Below are positions 7,869-16,165 of a DNA stretch of 64,000 nucleotides, in pieces; within the stretch, counting starts at the first letter, position 1; every line of letters begins with the position of its first letter. This DNA comes from Methanohalophilus levihalophilus (GTDB lineage Archaea; Halobacteriota; Methanosarcinia; Methanosarcinales; Methanosarcinaceae): NCBI RefSeq assembly GCF_017874375.1, contig NZ_JAGGLK010000001.1, positions 434,001-498,000 on the forward strand. Direction: 5' to 3'. Position numbers and translations under genes: made by a program. The notes under the pieces were generated by a model. The model was given only the letters and a program-made list of their open reading frames with translations. It was not told the DNA's origin and did not search any database.

Positions 7869-9824
7869 ATGAAATATAGTCTTGGAATAGATGCAGGTGG
7901 AACTTACACTGATGCAGTAATCCTTAGGGATTCTGATGGAGAAATTGTTGCAAAAATGAAAGCAAGGACCACTTATCCCGATCTTCTTCTCGGTATCCAG
8001 AACGCGCTTGATGGACTTGATCAGTCCTATCTTGACGATGTTTCCCTTGTATCGGTTTCGACAACTTTAGCCACAAACACCATTCTTGAAGGCACAGGTT
8101 ATCCCGTTGCTTTGATTATGGTGGGCGAAGCTGACATCCCGGCGGATGCGTCCTTAAAATACGCAATAAATATTGAAGGCGGGCATACCCCTTCAGGCAA
8201 TGAAAAATATCCTCTTGACATTGAAGCTGCAGAAGCTTTCATTAACGAAGTCGGTGAAAAAGTTTCTGCTTTTGCTGTTTCTTCTTATTTTAGCATTCGT
8301 AACCCTGAGCACGAACTCAGGATAAAGGAACTGATTACAAATTTGACGGCCCTCCCGGTTGTATGTGGTCATGAGCTATCCCAGTCACTTGGAGCTTACG
8401 AACGTGGAATCACTGCTTACCTGAATGCCCAATTGCTTCCGATATCCACGCAATTCATGGATACTGTTGTTTCTGAAATCAGACGACGCGGGATTGAGGC
8501 AAAAATGATGATGCTCAAGTGTGACGGCTCCATTGTTGGTATCAGGGAAGCCCTCAAGCATCCTATCGAATCTATCTTTACCGGCCCTGCTGCCAGTCTT
8601 GTAGGTGCTTCTTATCTGGCAAATCGTAAGAATTGCGTTGTGCTTGATGTAGGCGGTACAAGTACCGATGTTGCAATGATTATTGACGGTTTTCCGGAGA
8701 TTACCGGGGAAGGTGCGATTGTTGGAGGCTGGCGGACAAAAGTGGAAGCAATCCGGATGGAAACATCCGCATTAGGGGGAGATAGCCATGTATGGACTAA
8801 AAATGAGAAGCTATACATTGGTCCCAAGCGTGTCATTCCTCTTTGTGTTGCTGCAACTCAATATTCCGATATTCATTATAAACTCACTAAAAAGCAGCAC
8901 ATCATGCGAAGCCAGCTTGGGGAAAATATCCAGCCGGCCAAAATGTTCCTGAAAACAGAGCATGAACCCATTGAGCTTACTGAACGGGAAGAAGAACTGC
9001 TTGGCAGGATTGATGACACTCCAAGGACCATCAATGAGGTTTACTGGGAGAAAAGCAGTTTCCCCTCTCCCAAGACAATGACTAGCCTCATACAGAAACG
9101 TCTTGTACAGGGAATTGGGTTTACACCAACCGATGCCCTTCATGTGCTTGGAATATATAACGAATGGGACACTGAAGCATCAAAACTTGGTGCGTCACTT
9201 ATAGGCAATTTCTGCTACAGAGAAGCAGAACAAATAAGTGCTTATGTAAAGGAAGAATTTACCAAAAATATGGCACTTAATGTTCTTTCCTATGTTTTTG
9301 AGCATATCCCGTCCTCAGAGATTCGCAAAGCTCTTGACCACGAATACTATGGTCAGTTCAAAGTGAATGTTCCGGTTGTTTTGCTTGGAGGACCGGTGAG
9401 TGCATATGTAAATGATGTGGGCAAATATATGGATGCTGAAATTATCCTACCTGAGCATTCGGAAGTGGGCAACGCAGTCGGTGCTCTCGCAGGCAGAGGT
9501 CTCAAACGCATTGAAATCCTTGTCAGGCCAAATTACAGCAAGGCTATGGACTATAACCTGAAAACGGATTCGGTTTCTTCCTTTTATCCGGGAGGCAAAG
9601 AGATTCTTTCATCCTATGATGAGGCAATTAAGTTTTCAGAAGAGATGGGAACAAAACTCATCATGGAGTATATGAAGGATGCAGAGCTTTCTGAAGGTGA
9701 AATTTCCATTGACATAAAAAGGAAAGATCTGACTTTCCCTGACAGTCATGCCCTTATTGAGACTCGCCTTATCCTGACAGGTACTGCAGATCTCAGGAAT
9801 GGTAATGGGAAAAGTGGAGCTTGA
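7869..9824 (+). CDS. Hydantoinase/oxoprolinase (HyuA-like) ASKHA-fold protein, copy 2
   Basis: 651-residue paralogue of the protein at 5066, alike through the whole length: SLGIDAGGTYTDAV, ELSQSLGAYERGITAYLNAQ, LDVGGTSTDVAM, METSALGGDSH, LLGGPVSAYV and PEHSEVGNAVGALAG. The copies differ most around residues 330-400 and at the C-terminus, which suggests subunit or substrate specialisation rather than a recent duplicate. Start ATG 7869 follows GAGGTGGC. It could be a partner of copy 1 in a heteromer; that is inference. Confidence 0.8.
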   Translation: MKYSLGIDAGGTYTDAVILRDSDGEIVAKMKARTTYPDLLLGIQNALDGLDQSYLDDVSLVSVSTTLATNTILEGTGYPVALIMVGEADIPADASLKYAINIEGGHTPSGNEKYPLDIEAAEAFINEVGEKVSAFAVSSYFSIRNPEHELRIKELITNLTALPVVCGHELSQSLGAYERGITAYLNAQLLPISTQFMDTVVSEIRRRGIEAKMMMLKCDGSIVGIREALKHPIESIFTGPAASLVGASYLANRKNCVVLDVGGTSTDVAMIIDGFPEITGEGAIVGGWRTKVEAIRMETSALGGDSHVWTKNEKLYIGPKRVIPLCVAATQYSDIHYKLTKKQHIMRSQLGENIQPAKMFLKTEHEPIELTEREEELLGRIDDTPRTINEVYWEKSSFPSPKTMTSLIQKRLVQGIGFTPTDALHVLGIYNEWDTEASKLGASLIGNFCYREAEQISAYVKEEFTKNMALNVLSYVFEHIPSSEIRKALDHEYYGQFKVNVPVVLLGGPVSAYVNDVGKYMDAEIILPEHSEVGNAVGALAGRGLKRIEILVRPNYSKAMDYNLKTDSVSSFYPGGKEILSSYDEAIKFSEEMGTKLIMEYMKDAELSEGEISIDIKRKDLTFPDSHALIETRLILTGTADLRNGNGKSGA

Positions 9825-9835
9825 TTCCTCCGTAA

Positions 9836-10426
9836 ATGATTAAAGTAAAGGAGTCTCTATTTGAATTCATGCTGGAGTTGAGAAGTGGTTCCTATTGCCT
9901 GAAAGTGCGTCCTGATATTATTGGGTCAGAACAGCAATTCCGTGAAAAATTAGATTTGTCCGATGTTAATGGTGTTCTTTTCAATGCCGGTCTGACAATC
10001 AACAATTCGTCCCAGAAAATTGAATATGATGCTGTTCTTTGGAAGGAGAAGAATATTTGTTTCATGGAATACAAGGATTCTCTTTCTGCCCATAAACGCA
10101 TGAAAGCCAAGCGTGTCCAGCAGGTTTCTGACAAATCAAGAGATATTGCGAGGGCTTTTGGGTTTTTGAAGTATGATTTTGTTGTAGTTGTTAATGGTCA
10201 GCCATCAATTGATCAGAAAAGTGGTGTCAGAGTAATTTCCCTTGATGATCTTCCATTCTTTGAACCTGACTACAAATGTGCATACAAGGAACTTGACAAT
10301 CTCGACAGCCTTATAACAAAATATTCCCGTGATCAAAATCCTGTTAATCCGGAAAAAGATAAAATAGTTTCAGAATTAAGCAATCTCAAAAAAATAATTA
10401 TTGATTCATCCAGGGAGCAAACATGA
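9836..10426 (+). CDS. Unassigned protein with a possible PD-(D/E)xK nuclease core
   Basis: 196-residue protein I do not recognise by family. In the middle (about residues 60-85) a strand ending in EYDAVL is followed by ICFMEYKD. An acidic residue about 15 residues before an E-x-K on the next strand is the layout of PD-(D/E)xK (NERD-like) nuclease folds. A later strand, YDFVVVVNG, fits the same alpha/beta core. It overlaps aroK by 4 bases (ATGA), which places it in the aromatic operon. The nuclease assignment rests on pattern alone. Confidence 0.55.
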   Translation: MIKVKESLFEFMLELRSGSYCLKVRPDIIGSEQQFREKLDLSDVNGVLFNAGLTINNSSQKIEYDAVLWKEKNICFMEYKDSLSAHKRMKAKRVQQVSDKSRDIARAFGFLKYDFVVVVNGQPSIDQKSGVRVISLDDLPFFEPDYKCAYKELDNLDSLITKYSRDQNPVNPEKDKIVSELSNLKKIIIDSSREQT

Positions 10427-11289
10427 CAGTAGTAGGCTATGGAGAAGCACTTGGTGCCGGCACAATCATTAATGCTATTGCAACACTAAAAGGTGCTGCT
10501 TTTGGAGTAGATATGAAAACACGTTCAAAGGTTGAGTTATCCCATGGCTCCGGTGGTATCAAGGGAGTGGCGGAAGGAGTACCGGATGCCGATACGAAGC
10601 TTATTGAACTGGCAGTCCAGAAAACGTTAAAGCAATTTGGCCTGAAAATGGAAGGCATAGTGAGTACCCAAAGCGAGATTCCAATGGCCAGCGGGCTAAA
10701 AAGCAGCAGTGCAGCAGCCAATGCAACTGTTTTGGCGACCCTTGATGCAATTGGTGAAACCATGGAGCCCCTTGATGCAGTGAATCTCGGAGTGGACGCT
10801 GCAAAAGAGGCAGGGGTTACAATAACCGGTGCTTTTGATGATGCATGTGCCTCCTTTTTTGGCGGGGTTGTGGTAACTGATAACAGCAACAATACATTGC
10901 TTGAAAGAGTTAAAAGAAAAGACGAAGTCTTGATCCTTGTACCTGACAGGCAGGTTTTCAGCAGCAAGACGGATGTATTGCGCTCAAAGGCAATTGCTCC
11001 GTGGATTGAGATGGCTTACGATCTTGCTCTTGCTGGTGAATATGAAAAAGCTATGACTTTAAATGGGATGCTTTATTGTGGTGCACTTGGCTTTGATACA
11101 AAACCTTTGATGATTGCTCTTGATTGTGGAATCCATGGTGTGAGCCTTTCAGGTACAGGTCCGTCTTATGTTGCTCTAATGGAAGGTAATGATTCTACCA
11201 GGCTGGAAAATGCATGGAAAAAATATGACCCTGCCGGAAAGATGATAAAGACGGAAATCAATAATGTGGGAGCACTGACAATCGTATAA
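10423..11289 (+). CDS. aroK: Archaeal shikimate kinase (GHMP family)
   Basis: 288-residue GHMP-superfamily kinase that phosphorylates shikimate at the 3-hydroxyl. The glycine/serine-rich ATP loop is PMASGLKSSSAAANA (about residues 86-100), and the C-terminal GHMP motif is SLSGTGPSYVAL. The AroK archaeal form is unrelated to bacterial P-loop shikimate kinase. It is followed by chorismate mutase, consistent with aromatic amino acid synthesis. A second, non-homologous shikimate-kinase-like gene lies at 42553-43083. Confidence 0.92.
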   Translation: MTVVGYGEALGAGTIINAIATLKGAAFGVDMKTRSKVELSHGSGGIKGVAEGVPDADTKLIELAVQKTLKQFGLKMEGIVSTQSEIPMASGLKSSSAAANATVLATLDAIGETMEPLDAVNLGVDAAKEAGVTITGAFDDACASFFGGVVVTDNSNNTLLERVKRKDEVLILVPDRQVFSSKTDVLRSKAIAPWIEMAYDLALAGEYEKAMTLNGMLYCGALGFDTKPLMIALDCGIHGVSLSGTGPSYVALMEGNDSTRLENAWKKYDPAGKMIKTEINNVGALTIV

Positions 11290-11302
11290 ATTGTTGATTC
11301 AT

Positions 11303-11587
11303 ATGACATTAGATGACATCCGCCACAAGATTGCGAGTATTGATGAGCAGATAATCGAGCTGTTAGCCCAGAGAGTTGCACTGGCTGAAGATGTCCTGCG
11401 TTACAAGCATCAAGAAAACATGTCAATTAATGATGAGAACCAGAACACAGTTGTAATTGAGCGCTCAAATGCTCTGGCAACAGAGCACAATCTCGATACG
11501 GCTGCAGTAAAAGAGATTTTTGAAATTCTTATCAGGATGAATATTGAAAGACAGCATGAATTAAGTGGTGAAGGAAACTTACCCTAA
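11303..11587 (+). CDS. Chorismate mutase (AroQ type)
   Basis: Short all-helical chorismate mutase of 94 aa that turns chorismate into prephenate. The sequence shows IRHKIASIDEQIIELLAQRV, then a conserved lysine in RYKHQ, and the C-terminal helix IFEILIRMNIERQHEL. An in-frame TTG at 11291 is possible, but ATG 11303 matches the family N-terminus. It acts after the upstream shikimate kinase and before prephenate dehydratase (50023), which is encoded far away in the window. Confidence 0.9.
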   Translation: MTLDDIRHKIASIDEQIIELLAQRVALAEDVLRYKHQENMSINDENQNTVVIERSNALATEHNLDTAAVKEIFEILIRMNIERQHELSGEGNLP

Positions 11588-11602
11588 GGAGAGAGAAATA
11601 AA

Positions 11603-11992
11603 ATGGTTGATATTGCAGTGATAATGGGCTCTGAATCAGACAGGGCAATTGCAAACCGTGTGACGAATGTTCTGGAAAATACTGATTATTCATTTGAAGT
11701 CAAGGTTATTTCCGCTCACCGTAACCCTGACGAACTTGACGAATATGTGAATGCCAGTGATGCTACTGTTTTCATAACAATTGCAGGCCTTTCTGCAGCT
11801 CTTCCCGGAGTAGTTGCTTCAAAGACCAAAAAACCTGTAGTTGGTGTGCCTGTAGGTGCCAAACTTGGCGGTCTGGACGCTTTGCTTTCAATTGCACAGA
11901 TGCCTCCCGGGGTACCTGTAGCAACAGTTGGTATTGACAACGGTGCAAATGCTGCACACCTTGCCATCAGGATACTGGAAGCTGCCAGATAA
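11603..11992 (+). CDS. purE: PurE family: AIR carboxylase / N5-CAIR mutase
   Basis: 129-residue PurE catalysing the carboxylation step of purine synthesis. MGSESD and SAHRNP are the substrate-binding motifs. Class I PurE has a histidine in an AAHLPG loop. Here the loop reads AGLSAALPG, without the histidine, which is closer to class II enzymes that use CO2 directly on AIR. No PurK lies next to it. The class call is an inference from this loop. It is short but complete at both ends. RBS AGGAGAGAG precedes the ATG. Confidence 0.88.
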   Translation: MVDIAVIMGSESDRAIANRVTNVLENTDYSFEVKVISAHRNPDELDEYVNASDATVFITIAGLSAALPGVVASKTKKPVVGVPVGAKLGGLDALLSIAQMPPGVPVATVGIDNGANAAHLAIRILEAAR

Positions 11993-11997
11993 AGAAC

Positions 11998-12837
11998 TTA
12001 TTTTCCAAAGCAAAGATCCAGGCAACATTTTTCGTCCCTGTTGCCTAGGGTCTGCCTTACTTTTATATCGCCTTCAATGTTTGACCTGCTGAGTAACCTT
12101 GAGAGAATACCGGCAGTAAGATTACACATGATTGGATTGATTTTAGCTTCGTCTCCCCATGGGCATTTATGTGCCTGTAATCTCACGAAATTGCCATCGA
12201 TTTTTTCGGTGTAATAATTTCCTCCAATCTCACTGAGGATCTCACAGCCTATTTCTCCAATATTATCTGCATTTATCACATTGTTCTCTTCGTGATAACG
12301 ATGCAAAATATTTTTTTCTACCATATCGAGCATTTGTCTCATCACTACTTTTTTTTGCTCAACCGGAACTGTTGCAAGTAATGATGGGATTATGGCAGTT
12401 AGGATTTCACGAACTTGATTCTGTATTTCAAGTTTGTTCCTGTCCCGGAGTATCTCGTCGTGGTATCTTTTAAGCTTCAGGAAAGATCGAACCCTGGTCT
12501 GGAGTTCCAGCTTATTTACAGGCTTTGTCAGGAATTCCTCGGCTCCGCTTTCCAAACCTTTAATGAGGTCATCCTTTTCGGAAAGGGCAGTAATCATGAT
12601 AATTGGGATGTATGGATTGTCCTCATTTTCTTTGATTTTCTGGCAAACTTCATATCCATCCATGCCAGGCATCATTATGTCGAGGAGAATAAGGTCAATG
12701 TTTTCGTCCTGTACTTTTTGGAGTGCTTCCTCGCCATTTGAAGCGAAAATAACATCGCATTCCCTGATGAGATATGCTTCCAGTAATTCCAGATTTTGTG
12801 GCTCATCGTCCACCGCAAGGACAGAAGCTCTCTCCAT
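11998..12837 (-). CDS. Response regulator with methanogen-type output domain
   Basis: 279 aa. Residues 1-125 form a receiver domain: DDE acidic pocket, phospho-acceptor Asp in LILLDIMMPGMDG (about residue 55), the T/S position in MITALS and Lys in FLTKPVN. After a helical linker the C-terminal domain has HKCPWGDEAKINPIMCNLTAGIL and ends RDEKCCLDLCFGK. This Cys/His-rich domain resembles MetOD1, found in methanogen two-component proteins. The cysteines could bind metal. It sits 61 bases downstream of a RAD55-like ATPase on the same strand and near a histidine kinase, so one signalling unit is likely. Confidence 0.8.
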   Translation of the reverse strand: MERASVLAVDDEPQNLELLEAYLIRECDVIFASNGEEALQKVQDENIDLILLDIMMPGMDGYEVCQKIKENEDNPYIPIIMITALSEKDDLIKGLESGAEEFLTKPVNKLELQTRVRSFLKLKRYHDEILRDRNKLEIQNQVREILTAIIPSLLATVPVEQKKVVMRQMLDMVEKNILHRYHEENNVINADNIGEIGCEILSEIGGNYYTEKIDGNFVRLQAHKCPWGDEAKINPIMCNLTAGILSRLLSRSNIEGDIKVRQTLGNRDEKCCLDLCFGK

Positions 12838-12898
12838 TGTATTACCTCTCGTTTTTTCTCCAGATAAAGAAGATATCGTTTTTCAAATAAGATATACC

Positions 12899-13609
12899 TT
12901 ATTCACCAGATCCAAGGACGCAAATACCTTCCGAATTTATCACAAATTTGCTAAGATCAAGGGGAATATTCGTACCCCTCATTTTAGGTATGAAGATAAA
13001 TCTTTCCATTTTTGAGGTATAGGGATTTTCTTTTACAAGGAAATGAAATGATCCGTATGTTGAATAATCCGCTACATGTTGTGTCATCTCATTTGCAGCC
13101 ATGTCAAGAACATAAATTACAGTAATCTTTTTTTCTGCCAATATCAGGTTAAGGGTATCGAATTGATTCCTGAAATCACGAGGTGTCATTCCAAGTGCAA
13201 ATACTCCTATATTGTCAATTACCAATACGTCAATATTATCCGGAACAAGGTCAGATATTCCCATGATATCTATTTCGCTGACACTTAGTCCACTTATAAG
13301 GTTTGAAGCTGCGGTTGTGGTTTTACTTCTGATTTCAAGGATTTTTTTAATTGTCAGTGTTTCCTCTTCCATATAACGTGAAAAATCAAAACCAAAGATT
13401 TCAGCCTCTGCTACTATGTCCGCACTTGTTTCTTCGGTTGCCAGCATTAGACATTTCTTACCGTCTTCGCAGGCTCTGCTAATCACATGCATTCCAAAAA
13501 TAGTCTTTCCGGAGCCGGCGGTACCGGTAACTAAAAAGCCCTTGTTTTTCGGCAATCCGCCTTCAATTTCCCTGTCAAGTGCTTCAATACCAGTTGAAAT
13601 CCTTTCCAT
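12899..13609 (-). CDS. RAD55/KaiC-like ATPase
   Basis: 236-residue RecA-fold protein. Walker A is GTAGSGKT (about residues 29-36) in a KaiC-type context (GIEALDREIEGGLPKNKGFLVTG is the family opening, split here by the P-loop). Walker B is VLVIDNIG (about 128-135), and EETSAD follows the second strand. Single-domain archaeal KaiC-like proteins are commonly encoded beside two-component genes, as here, and probably act as ATP-dependent signalling switches. The target is unknown. Confidence 0.8.
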   Translation of the reverse strand: MERISTGIEALDREIEGGLPKNKGFLVTGTAGSGKTIFGMHVISRACEDGKKCLMLATEETSADIVAEAEIFGFDFSRYMEEETLTIKKILEIRSKTTTAASNLISGLSVSEIDIMGISDLVPDNIDVLVIDNIGVFALGMTPRDFRNQFDTLNLILAEKKITVIYVLDMAANEMTQHVADYSTYGSFHFLVKENPYTSKMERFIFIPKMRGTNIPLDLSKFVINSEGICVLGSGE

Positions 13610-13656
13610 CTATTAATGCAAATAACTTATTTCTATAAATAATTTGACAGATTATA

Positions 13657-13875
13657 TTAGGGCGAGCGCTGATGTCTTTTTCTTACAATCATAAAAATTA
13701 TAATCAATGTAAGAAACACCAGAGGTCCTGCTATCAGGTAATTCTCCATGAAAGTAAGATCTGCTTCCGGCAAAACTGAATTGTTTTTCTCAACTGTGGT
13801 AATACCGCTGAAAAACACAGTTGTCAGGAAAAGTATTGCCAGAATCCCGAGAAGTAGTATATTCTTAAATTTCAT
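13657..13875 (-). CDS. Small two-helix membrane protein
   Basis: 72 residues: an N-terminal hydrophobic segment (ILLLGILAILFLTTVFFSG) that could be a signal anchor, a polar external loop, then a second transmembrane helix (LIAGPLVFLTLIIIFMIV) and a basic tail RKRHQRSP. I do not recognise a family. It lies between the RAD55-like gene and the histidine kinase on the same strand; its length, hydrophobic pattern and context make it a likely real gene. Confidence 0.6.
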   Translation of the reverse strand: MKFKNILLLGILAILFLTTVFFSGITTVEKNNSVLPEADLTFMENYLIAGPLVFLTLIIIFMIVRKRHQRSP

Positions 13876-13952
13876 GAGGATCTACCCCTGATTCCCCTCA
13901 CAACTGTTGTTTATGCACGATATCCAATAAGTATGTCGGTACTTTAGGTACG

Positions 13953-15860
13953 TTAGCTTTTATCTAAAGCAACTGGAGGCTTCTCCGGTAATTCAAAAGT
14001 AAATTTAGTTCCCTTCCTCAATTCGCTTTCCACATGTATTTGTCCGCCGTGGAGTTCCACAAGCCTTTTAACAATTGCAAGTCCGAGGCCTGTCCCTCCA
14101 TATGCCCTTTTTGTGGAACTGTCTGTCTGGTAAAACCTGTCAAAAATGGAGTTAATTTTTTCCGGCTCAATCCCGATACCGGTATCTTCAACTGAAATCT
14201 GGATCATAGTACTGATTTTTTTTGCACGAATTGTAATTCGGCCGTTACTATGGGTGAATTTCACTGCATTACTAATCAGGTTGTTGAGGATTTGTATGCA
14301 TTTATTCAGATCAGCAGTAATGAGGGTAACTTCCGGATCAATTTCCATGTTTATGGATATGTCCTTGTTTTCTGCAAGTGGAGATGATAATTCAGTTGCA
14401 TGTGTCAGGAGATTTGGAACTAAAAACTCCTCATAGACCAGATCTATCTTTCCGGATTCAATTTTTGCAATATCGAGTATATCGTTGATGAGGAATAACA
14501 AATGTCTTCCATTTTCGATAACATTTACAACGTATTGTTTTTGTTTATCGTTAAGGTCTCCGAATGCTTCTTTTAAAAGGACATCAGAAAAACCAATTAT
14601 TGAGTTTAGTGGGGTCTTAAACTCGTGGCTCATATTAGCCAGGAATTCATCTTTTGCAAGACTGGCTTCCTCAGCTTTATTCTTTGCTTTGATAAGTTCC
14701 AGATCCGCCTTTTTTCTCTCGGTTATATCGGTTGTGTTACCAAAAGCCTGCAACTTTCCGTTTTTTCCAACAGAGATTGAGCCTTCGGATTGGACCCAGA
14801 TAATTTCTTTATTTGGTTTAATGAGCCGGTATTCAAGATTAATTTCCTGCCCGACATTTTCCATTGCATGTGTAAAAGTCTGGTAGACACGGGACAAATC
14901 ATCCGGATGCACGTAGCTGAACAATTTGTTCCAGTCATCACCGATTGTTTTCGGCTCGACTTCCAGAATTCGATCTGCTACCGGGGATATAAAAGTGTTT
15001 ACAAAATTTCCATCCTCGTTAAAATCTGTTTTCCAGACGATGCTCGGTATGGACGTTACTACCTTTTTGTAGCTTTGTTCACTTTCCCGGATTCTGTCTT
15101 CCATAACCCGCTTTTCGGAAATTTCTGTAGCCACTTCAAAGCGGACTTTTCGACCGTCATGCCAATCAATTACCCCATCGGTGCAACGATACCATTTTTT
15201 CTTCAATTCGTTGTAGGAGTTCCAAACGTAAGGTTTTCCTGAAGTATCATCAAAAATAATATCGTTAGTACAAAATGGGCAAGGTGATTTACGATTCTGT
15301 ATCACCGAATAACATTTTCGTCCTACTGCATTTCCGAAATTGTTTATCATGGCAGTGTTCATGAATAGAATTTCATAGGAGTCAGGATCTGAAACATAAA
15401 CGATATCATCCAAATCATTGAAAATAGCTGCAAGTTGCTCTATTTTTTGGTCAGGACAGCTAGTTGGCCCTTCGTGTTTTTGTACACTAACCTTCCATGA
15501 ACCAAAAAGCTCATCTTTGCTTTTGAATAAGGAAAAGCCAACCTGAGCAGGAATTGTTAAACCATCTTTCCTTAATATTTCCTATTTTGTGCATCTTGAA
15601 GGGGTGGATGAAGTTGAATATGAATTGCTTCTTTGCAACGTTTGGAGGCAAGTAGAATATTTTTCAGGAATCAGAATGGCAATCTCTTTGTTATATATTT
15701 CATCCTCAGAGTACTGGAAAACATCCTCAGCCTTTTTATTCCAGAAAATAACCTTATTTTTCGAATTGGTAAGAATAATTGCCTCATCCGAGGATTGAAC
15801 AAAAGAGTGAAAGATTTCCATATTGTCTGCTTGACAACATACATTTGCTTGTTTTTCCAT
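13953..15860 (-). CDS. PAS histidine kinase with an in-frame TAG (candidate pyrrolysine) codon
   Basis: Read through the TAG at 15582-15584, this is a 635-aa sensor kinase with the TAG at residue 93. Order: PAS1 (from MEIFHSFVQSSDEAI), interrupted by TAG and resuming EILRKDGLTIPAQVGFS; PAS2 with a cysteine motif (GRKCYSV, SPCPFC); PAS3 (SIVWKTDFNEDG to TTDITERKK); HisKA H-box MSHEFKTPLNSIIGF; then the ATPase domain with N-box NLISNAVKF, DTGIGIE and GTGLGLAIV. No transmembrane helix is seen. The TAG splits PAS1 with no frameshift, and the number of residues between IPEKY and RKDG is normal for a PAS domain. If TAG were a stop, the product would be 92 aa of half a PAS. ATG 15860 is chosen; a TTG 10 codons upstream is an alternative. 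Confidence 0.8.
15582..15584 (-). other. In-frame TAG codon in histidine kinase (recoded candidate)
   Basis: Codon order on the minus strand is TGC ACA AAA TAG GAA ATA TTA AGG. The frame is open on both sides for the whole kinase and both halves belong to one PAS domain. Confidence 0.75.
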
Positions 15861-16165
15861 TTTTGCACCGTTTTTAGCGAAGTAGTACAAATGTAGGTTA
15901 ATACAATGTAGGAATTCTTAGTATATGTATTCTTTTGAAAAATATATAAATGTTAAAATAACTTTTCCTGCCTGCCAATTAATTCAAGTTATTTTTTTTT
16001 ATTTACAGAGTTTGTTTCTTTTCGAAACCTTAAAGCAGCTTTATAATAGTCAGATATATCTAGCAGGAAGACACTTATTATCTGTACCTAAATTTATGGC
16101 TATATATTTTTAGTAACGTTTTGAAATTATTGTGACTTACTTATCGAATTAAATGTGAGCTAACC
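15861..16165. promoter_or_regulatory. Divergent intergenic region, kinase and lonB
   Basis: 305 AT-rich bases between the minus-strand kinase and lonB. On the minus strand a TATA-like CATTTATATATTT lies near 15940-15952, about 85 bases before the kinase ATG. No convincing gene is seen; short open frames here are hydrophobic AT-rich noise. On the plus strand lonB has no strong Shine-Dalgarno sequence (TGAGCTAACC precedes the ATG). Confidence 0.4.

Noticed and set aside
10437-10967. 176-codon minus-strand frame inside the shikimate kinase
   Set aside because: Antisense shadow of the GHMP kinase; hydrophobic, serine-rich composition is a strand-mirror artefact.
13953-15860. Calling the kinase a pseudogene because of the TAG
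   Set aside because: No frameshift, no second stop, normal PAS spacing and intact kinase motifs. The same TAG-only pattern appears in two more genes. Recoding explains it better than decay, although a sequence check is still needed.
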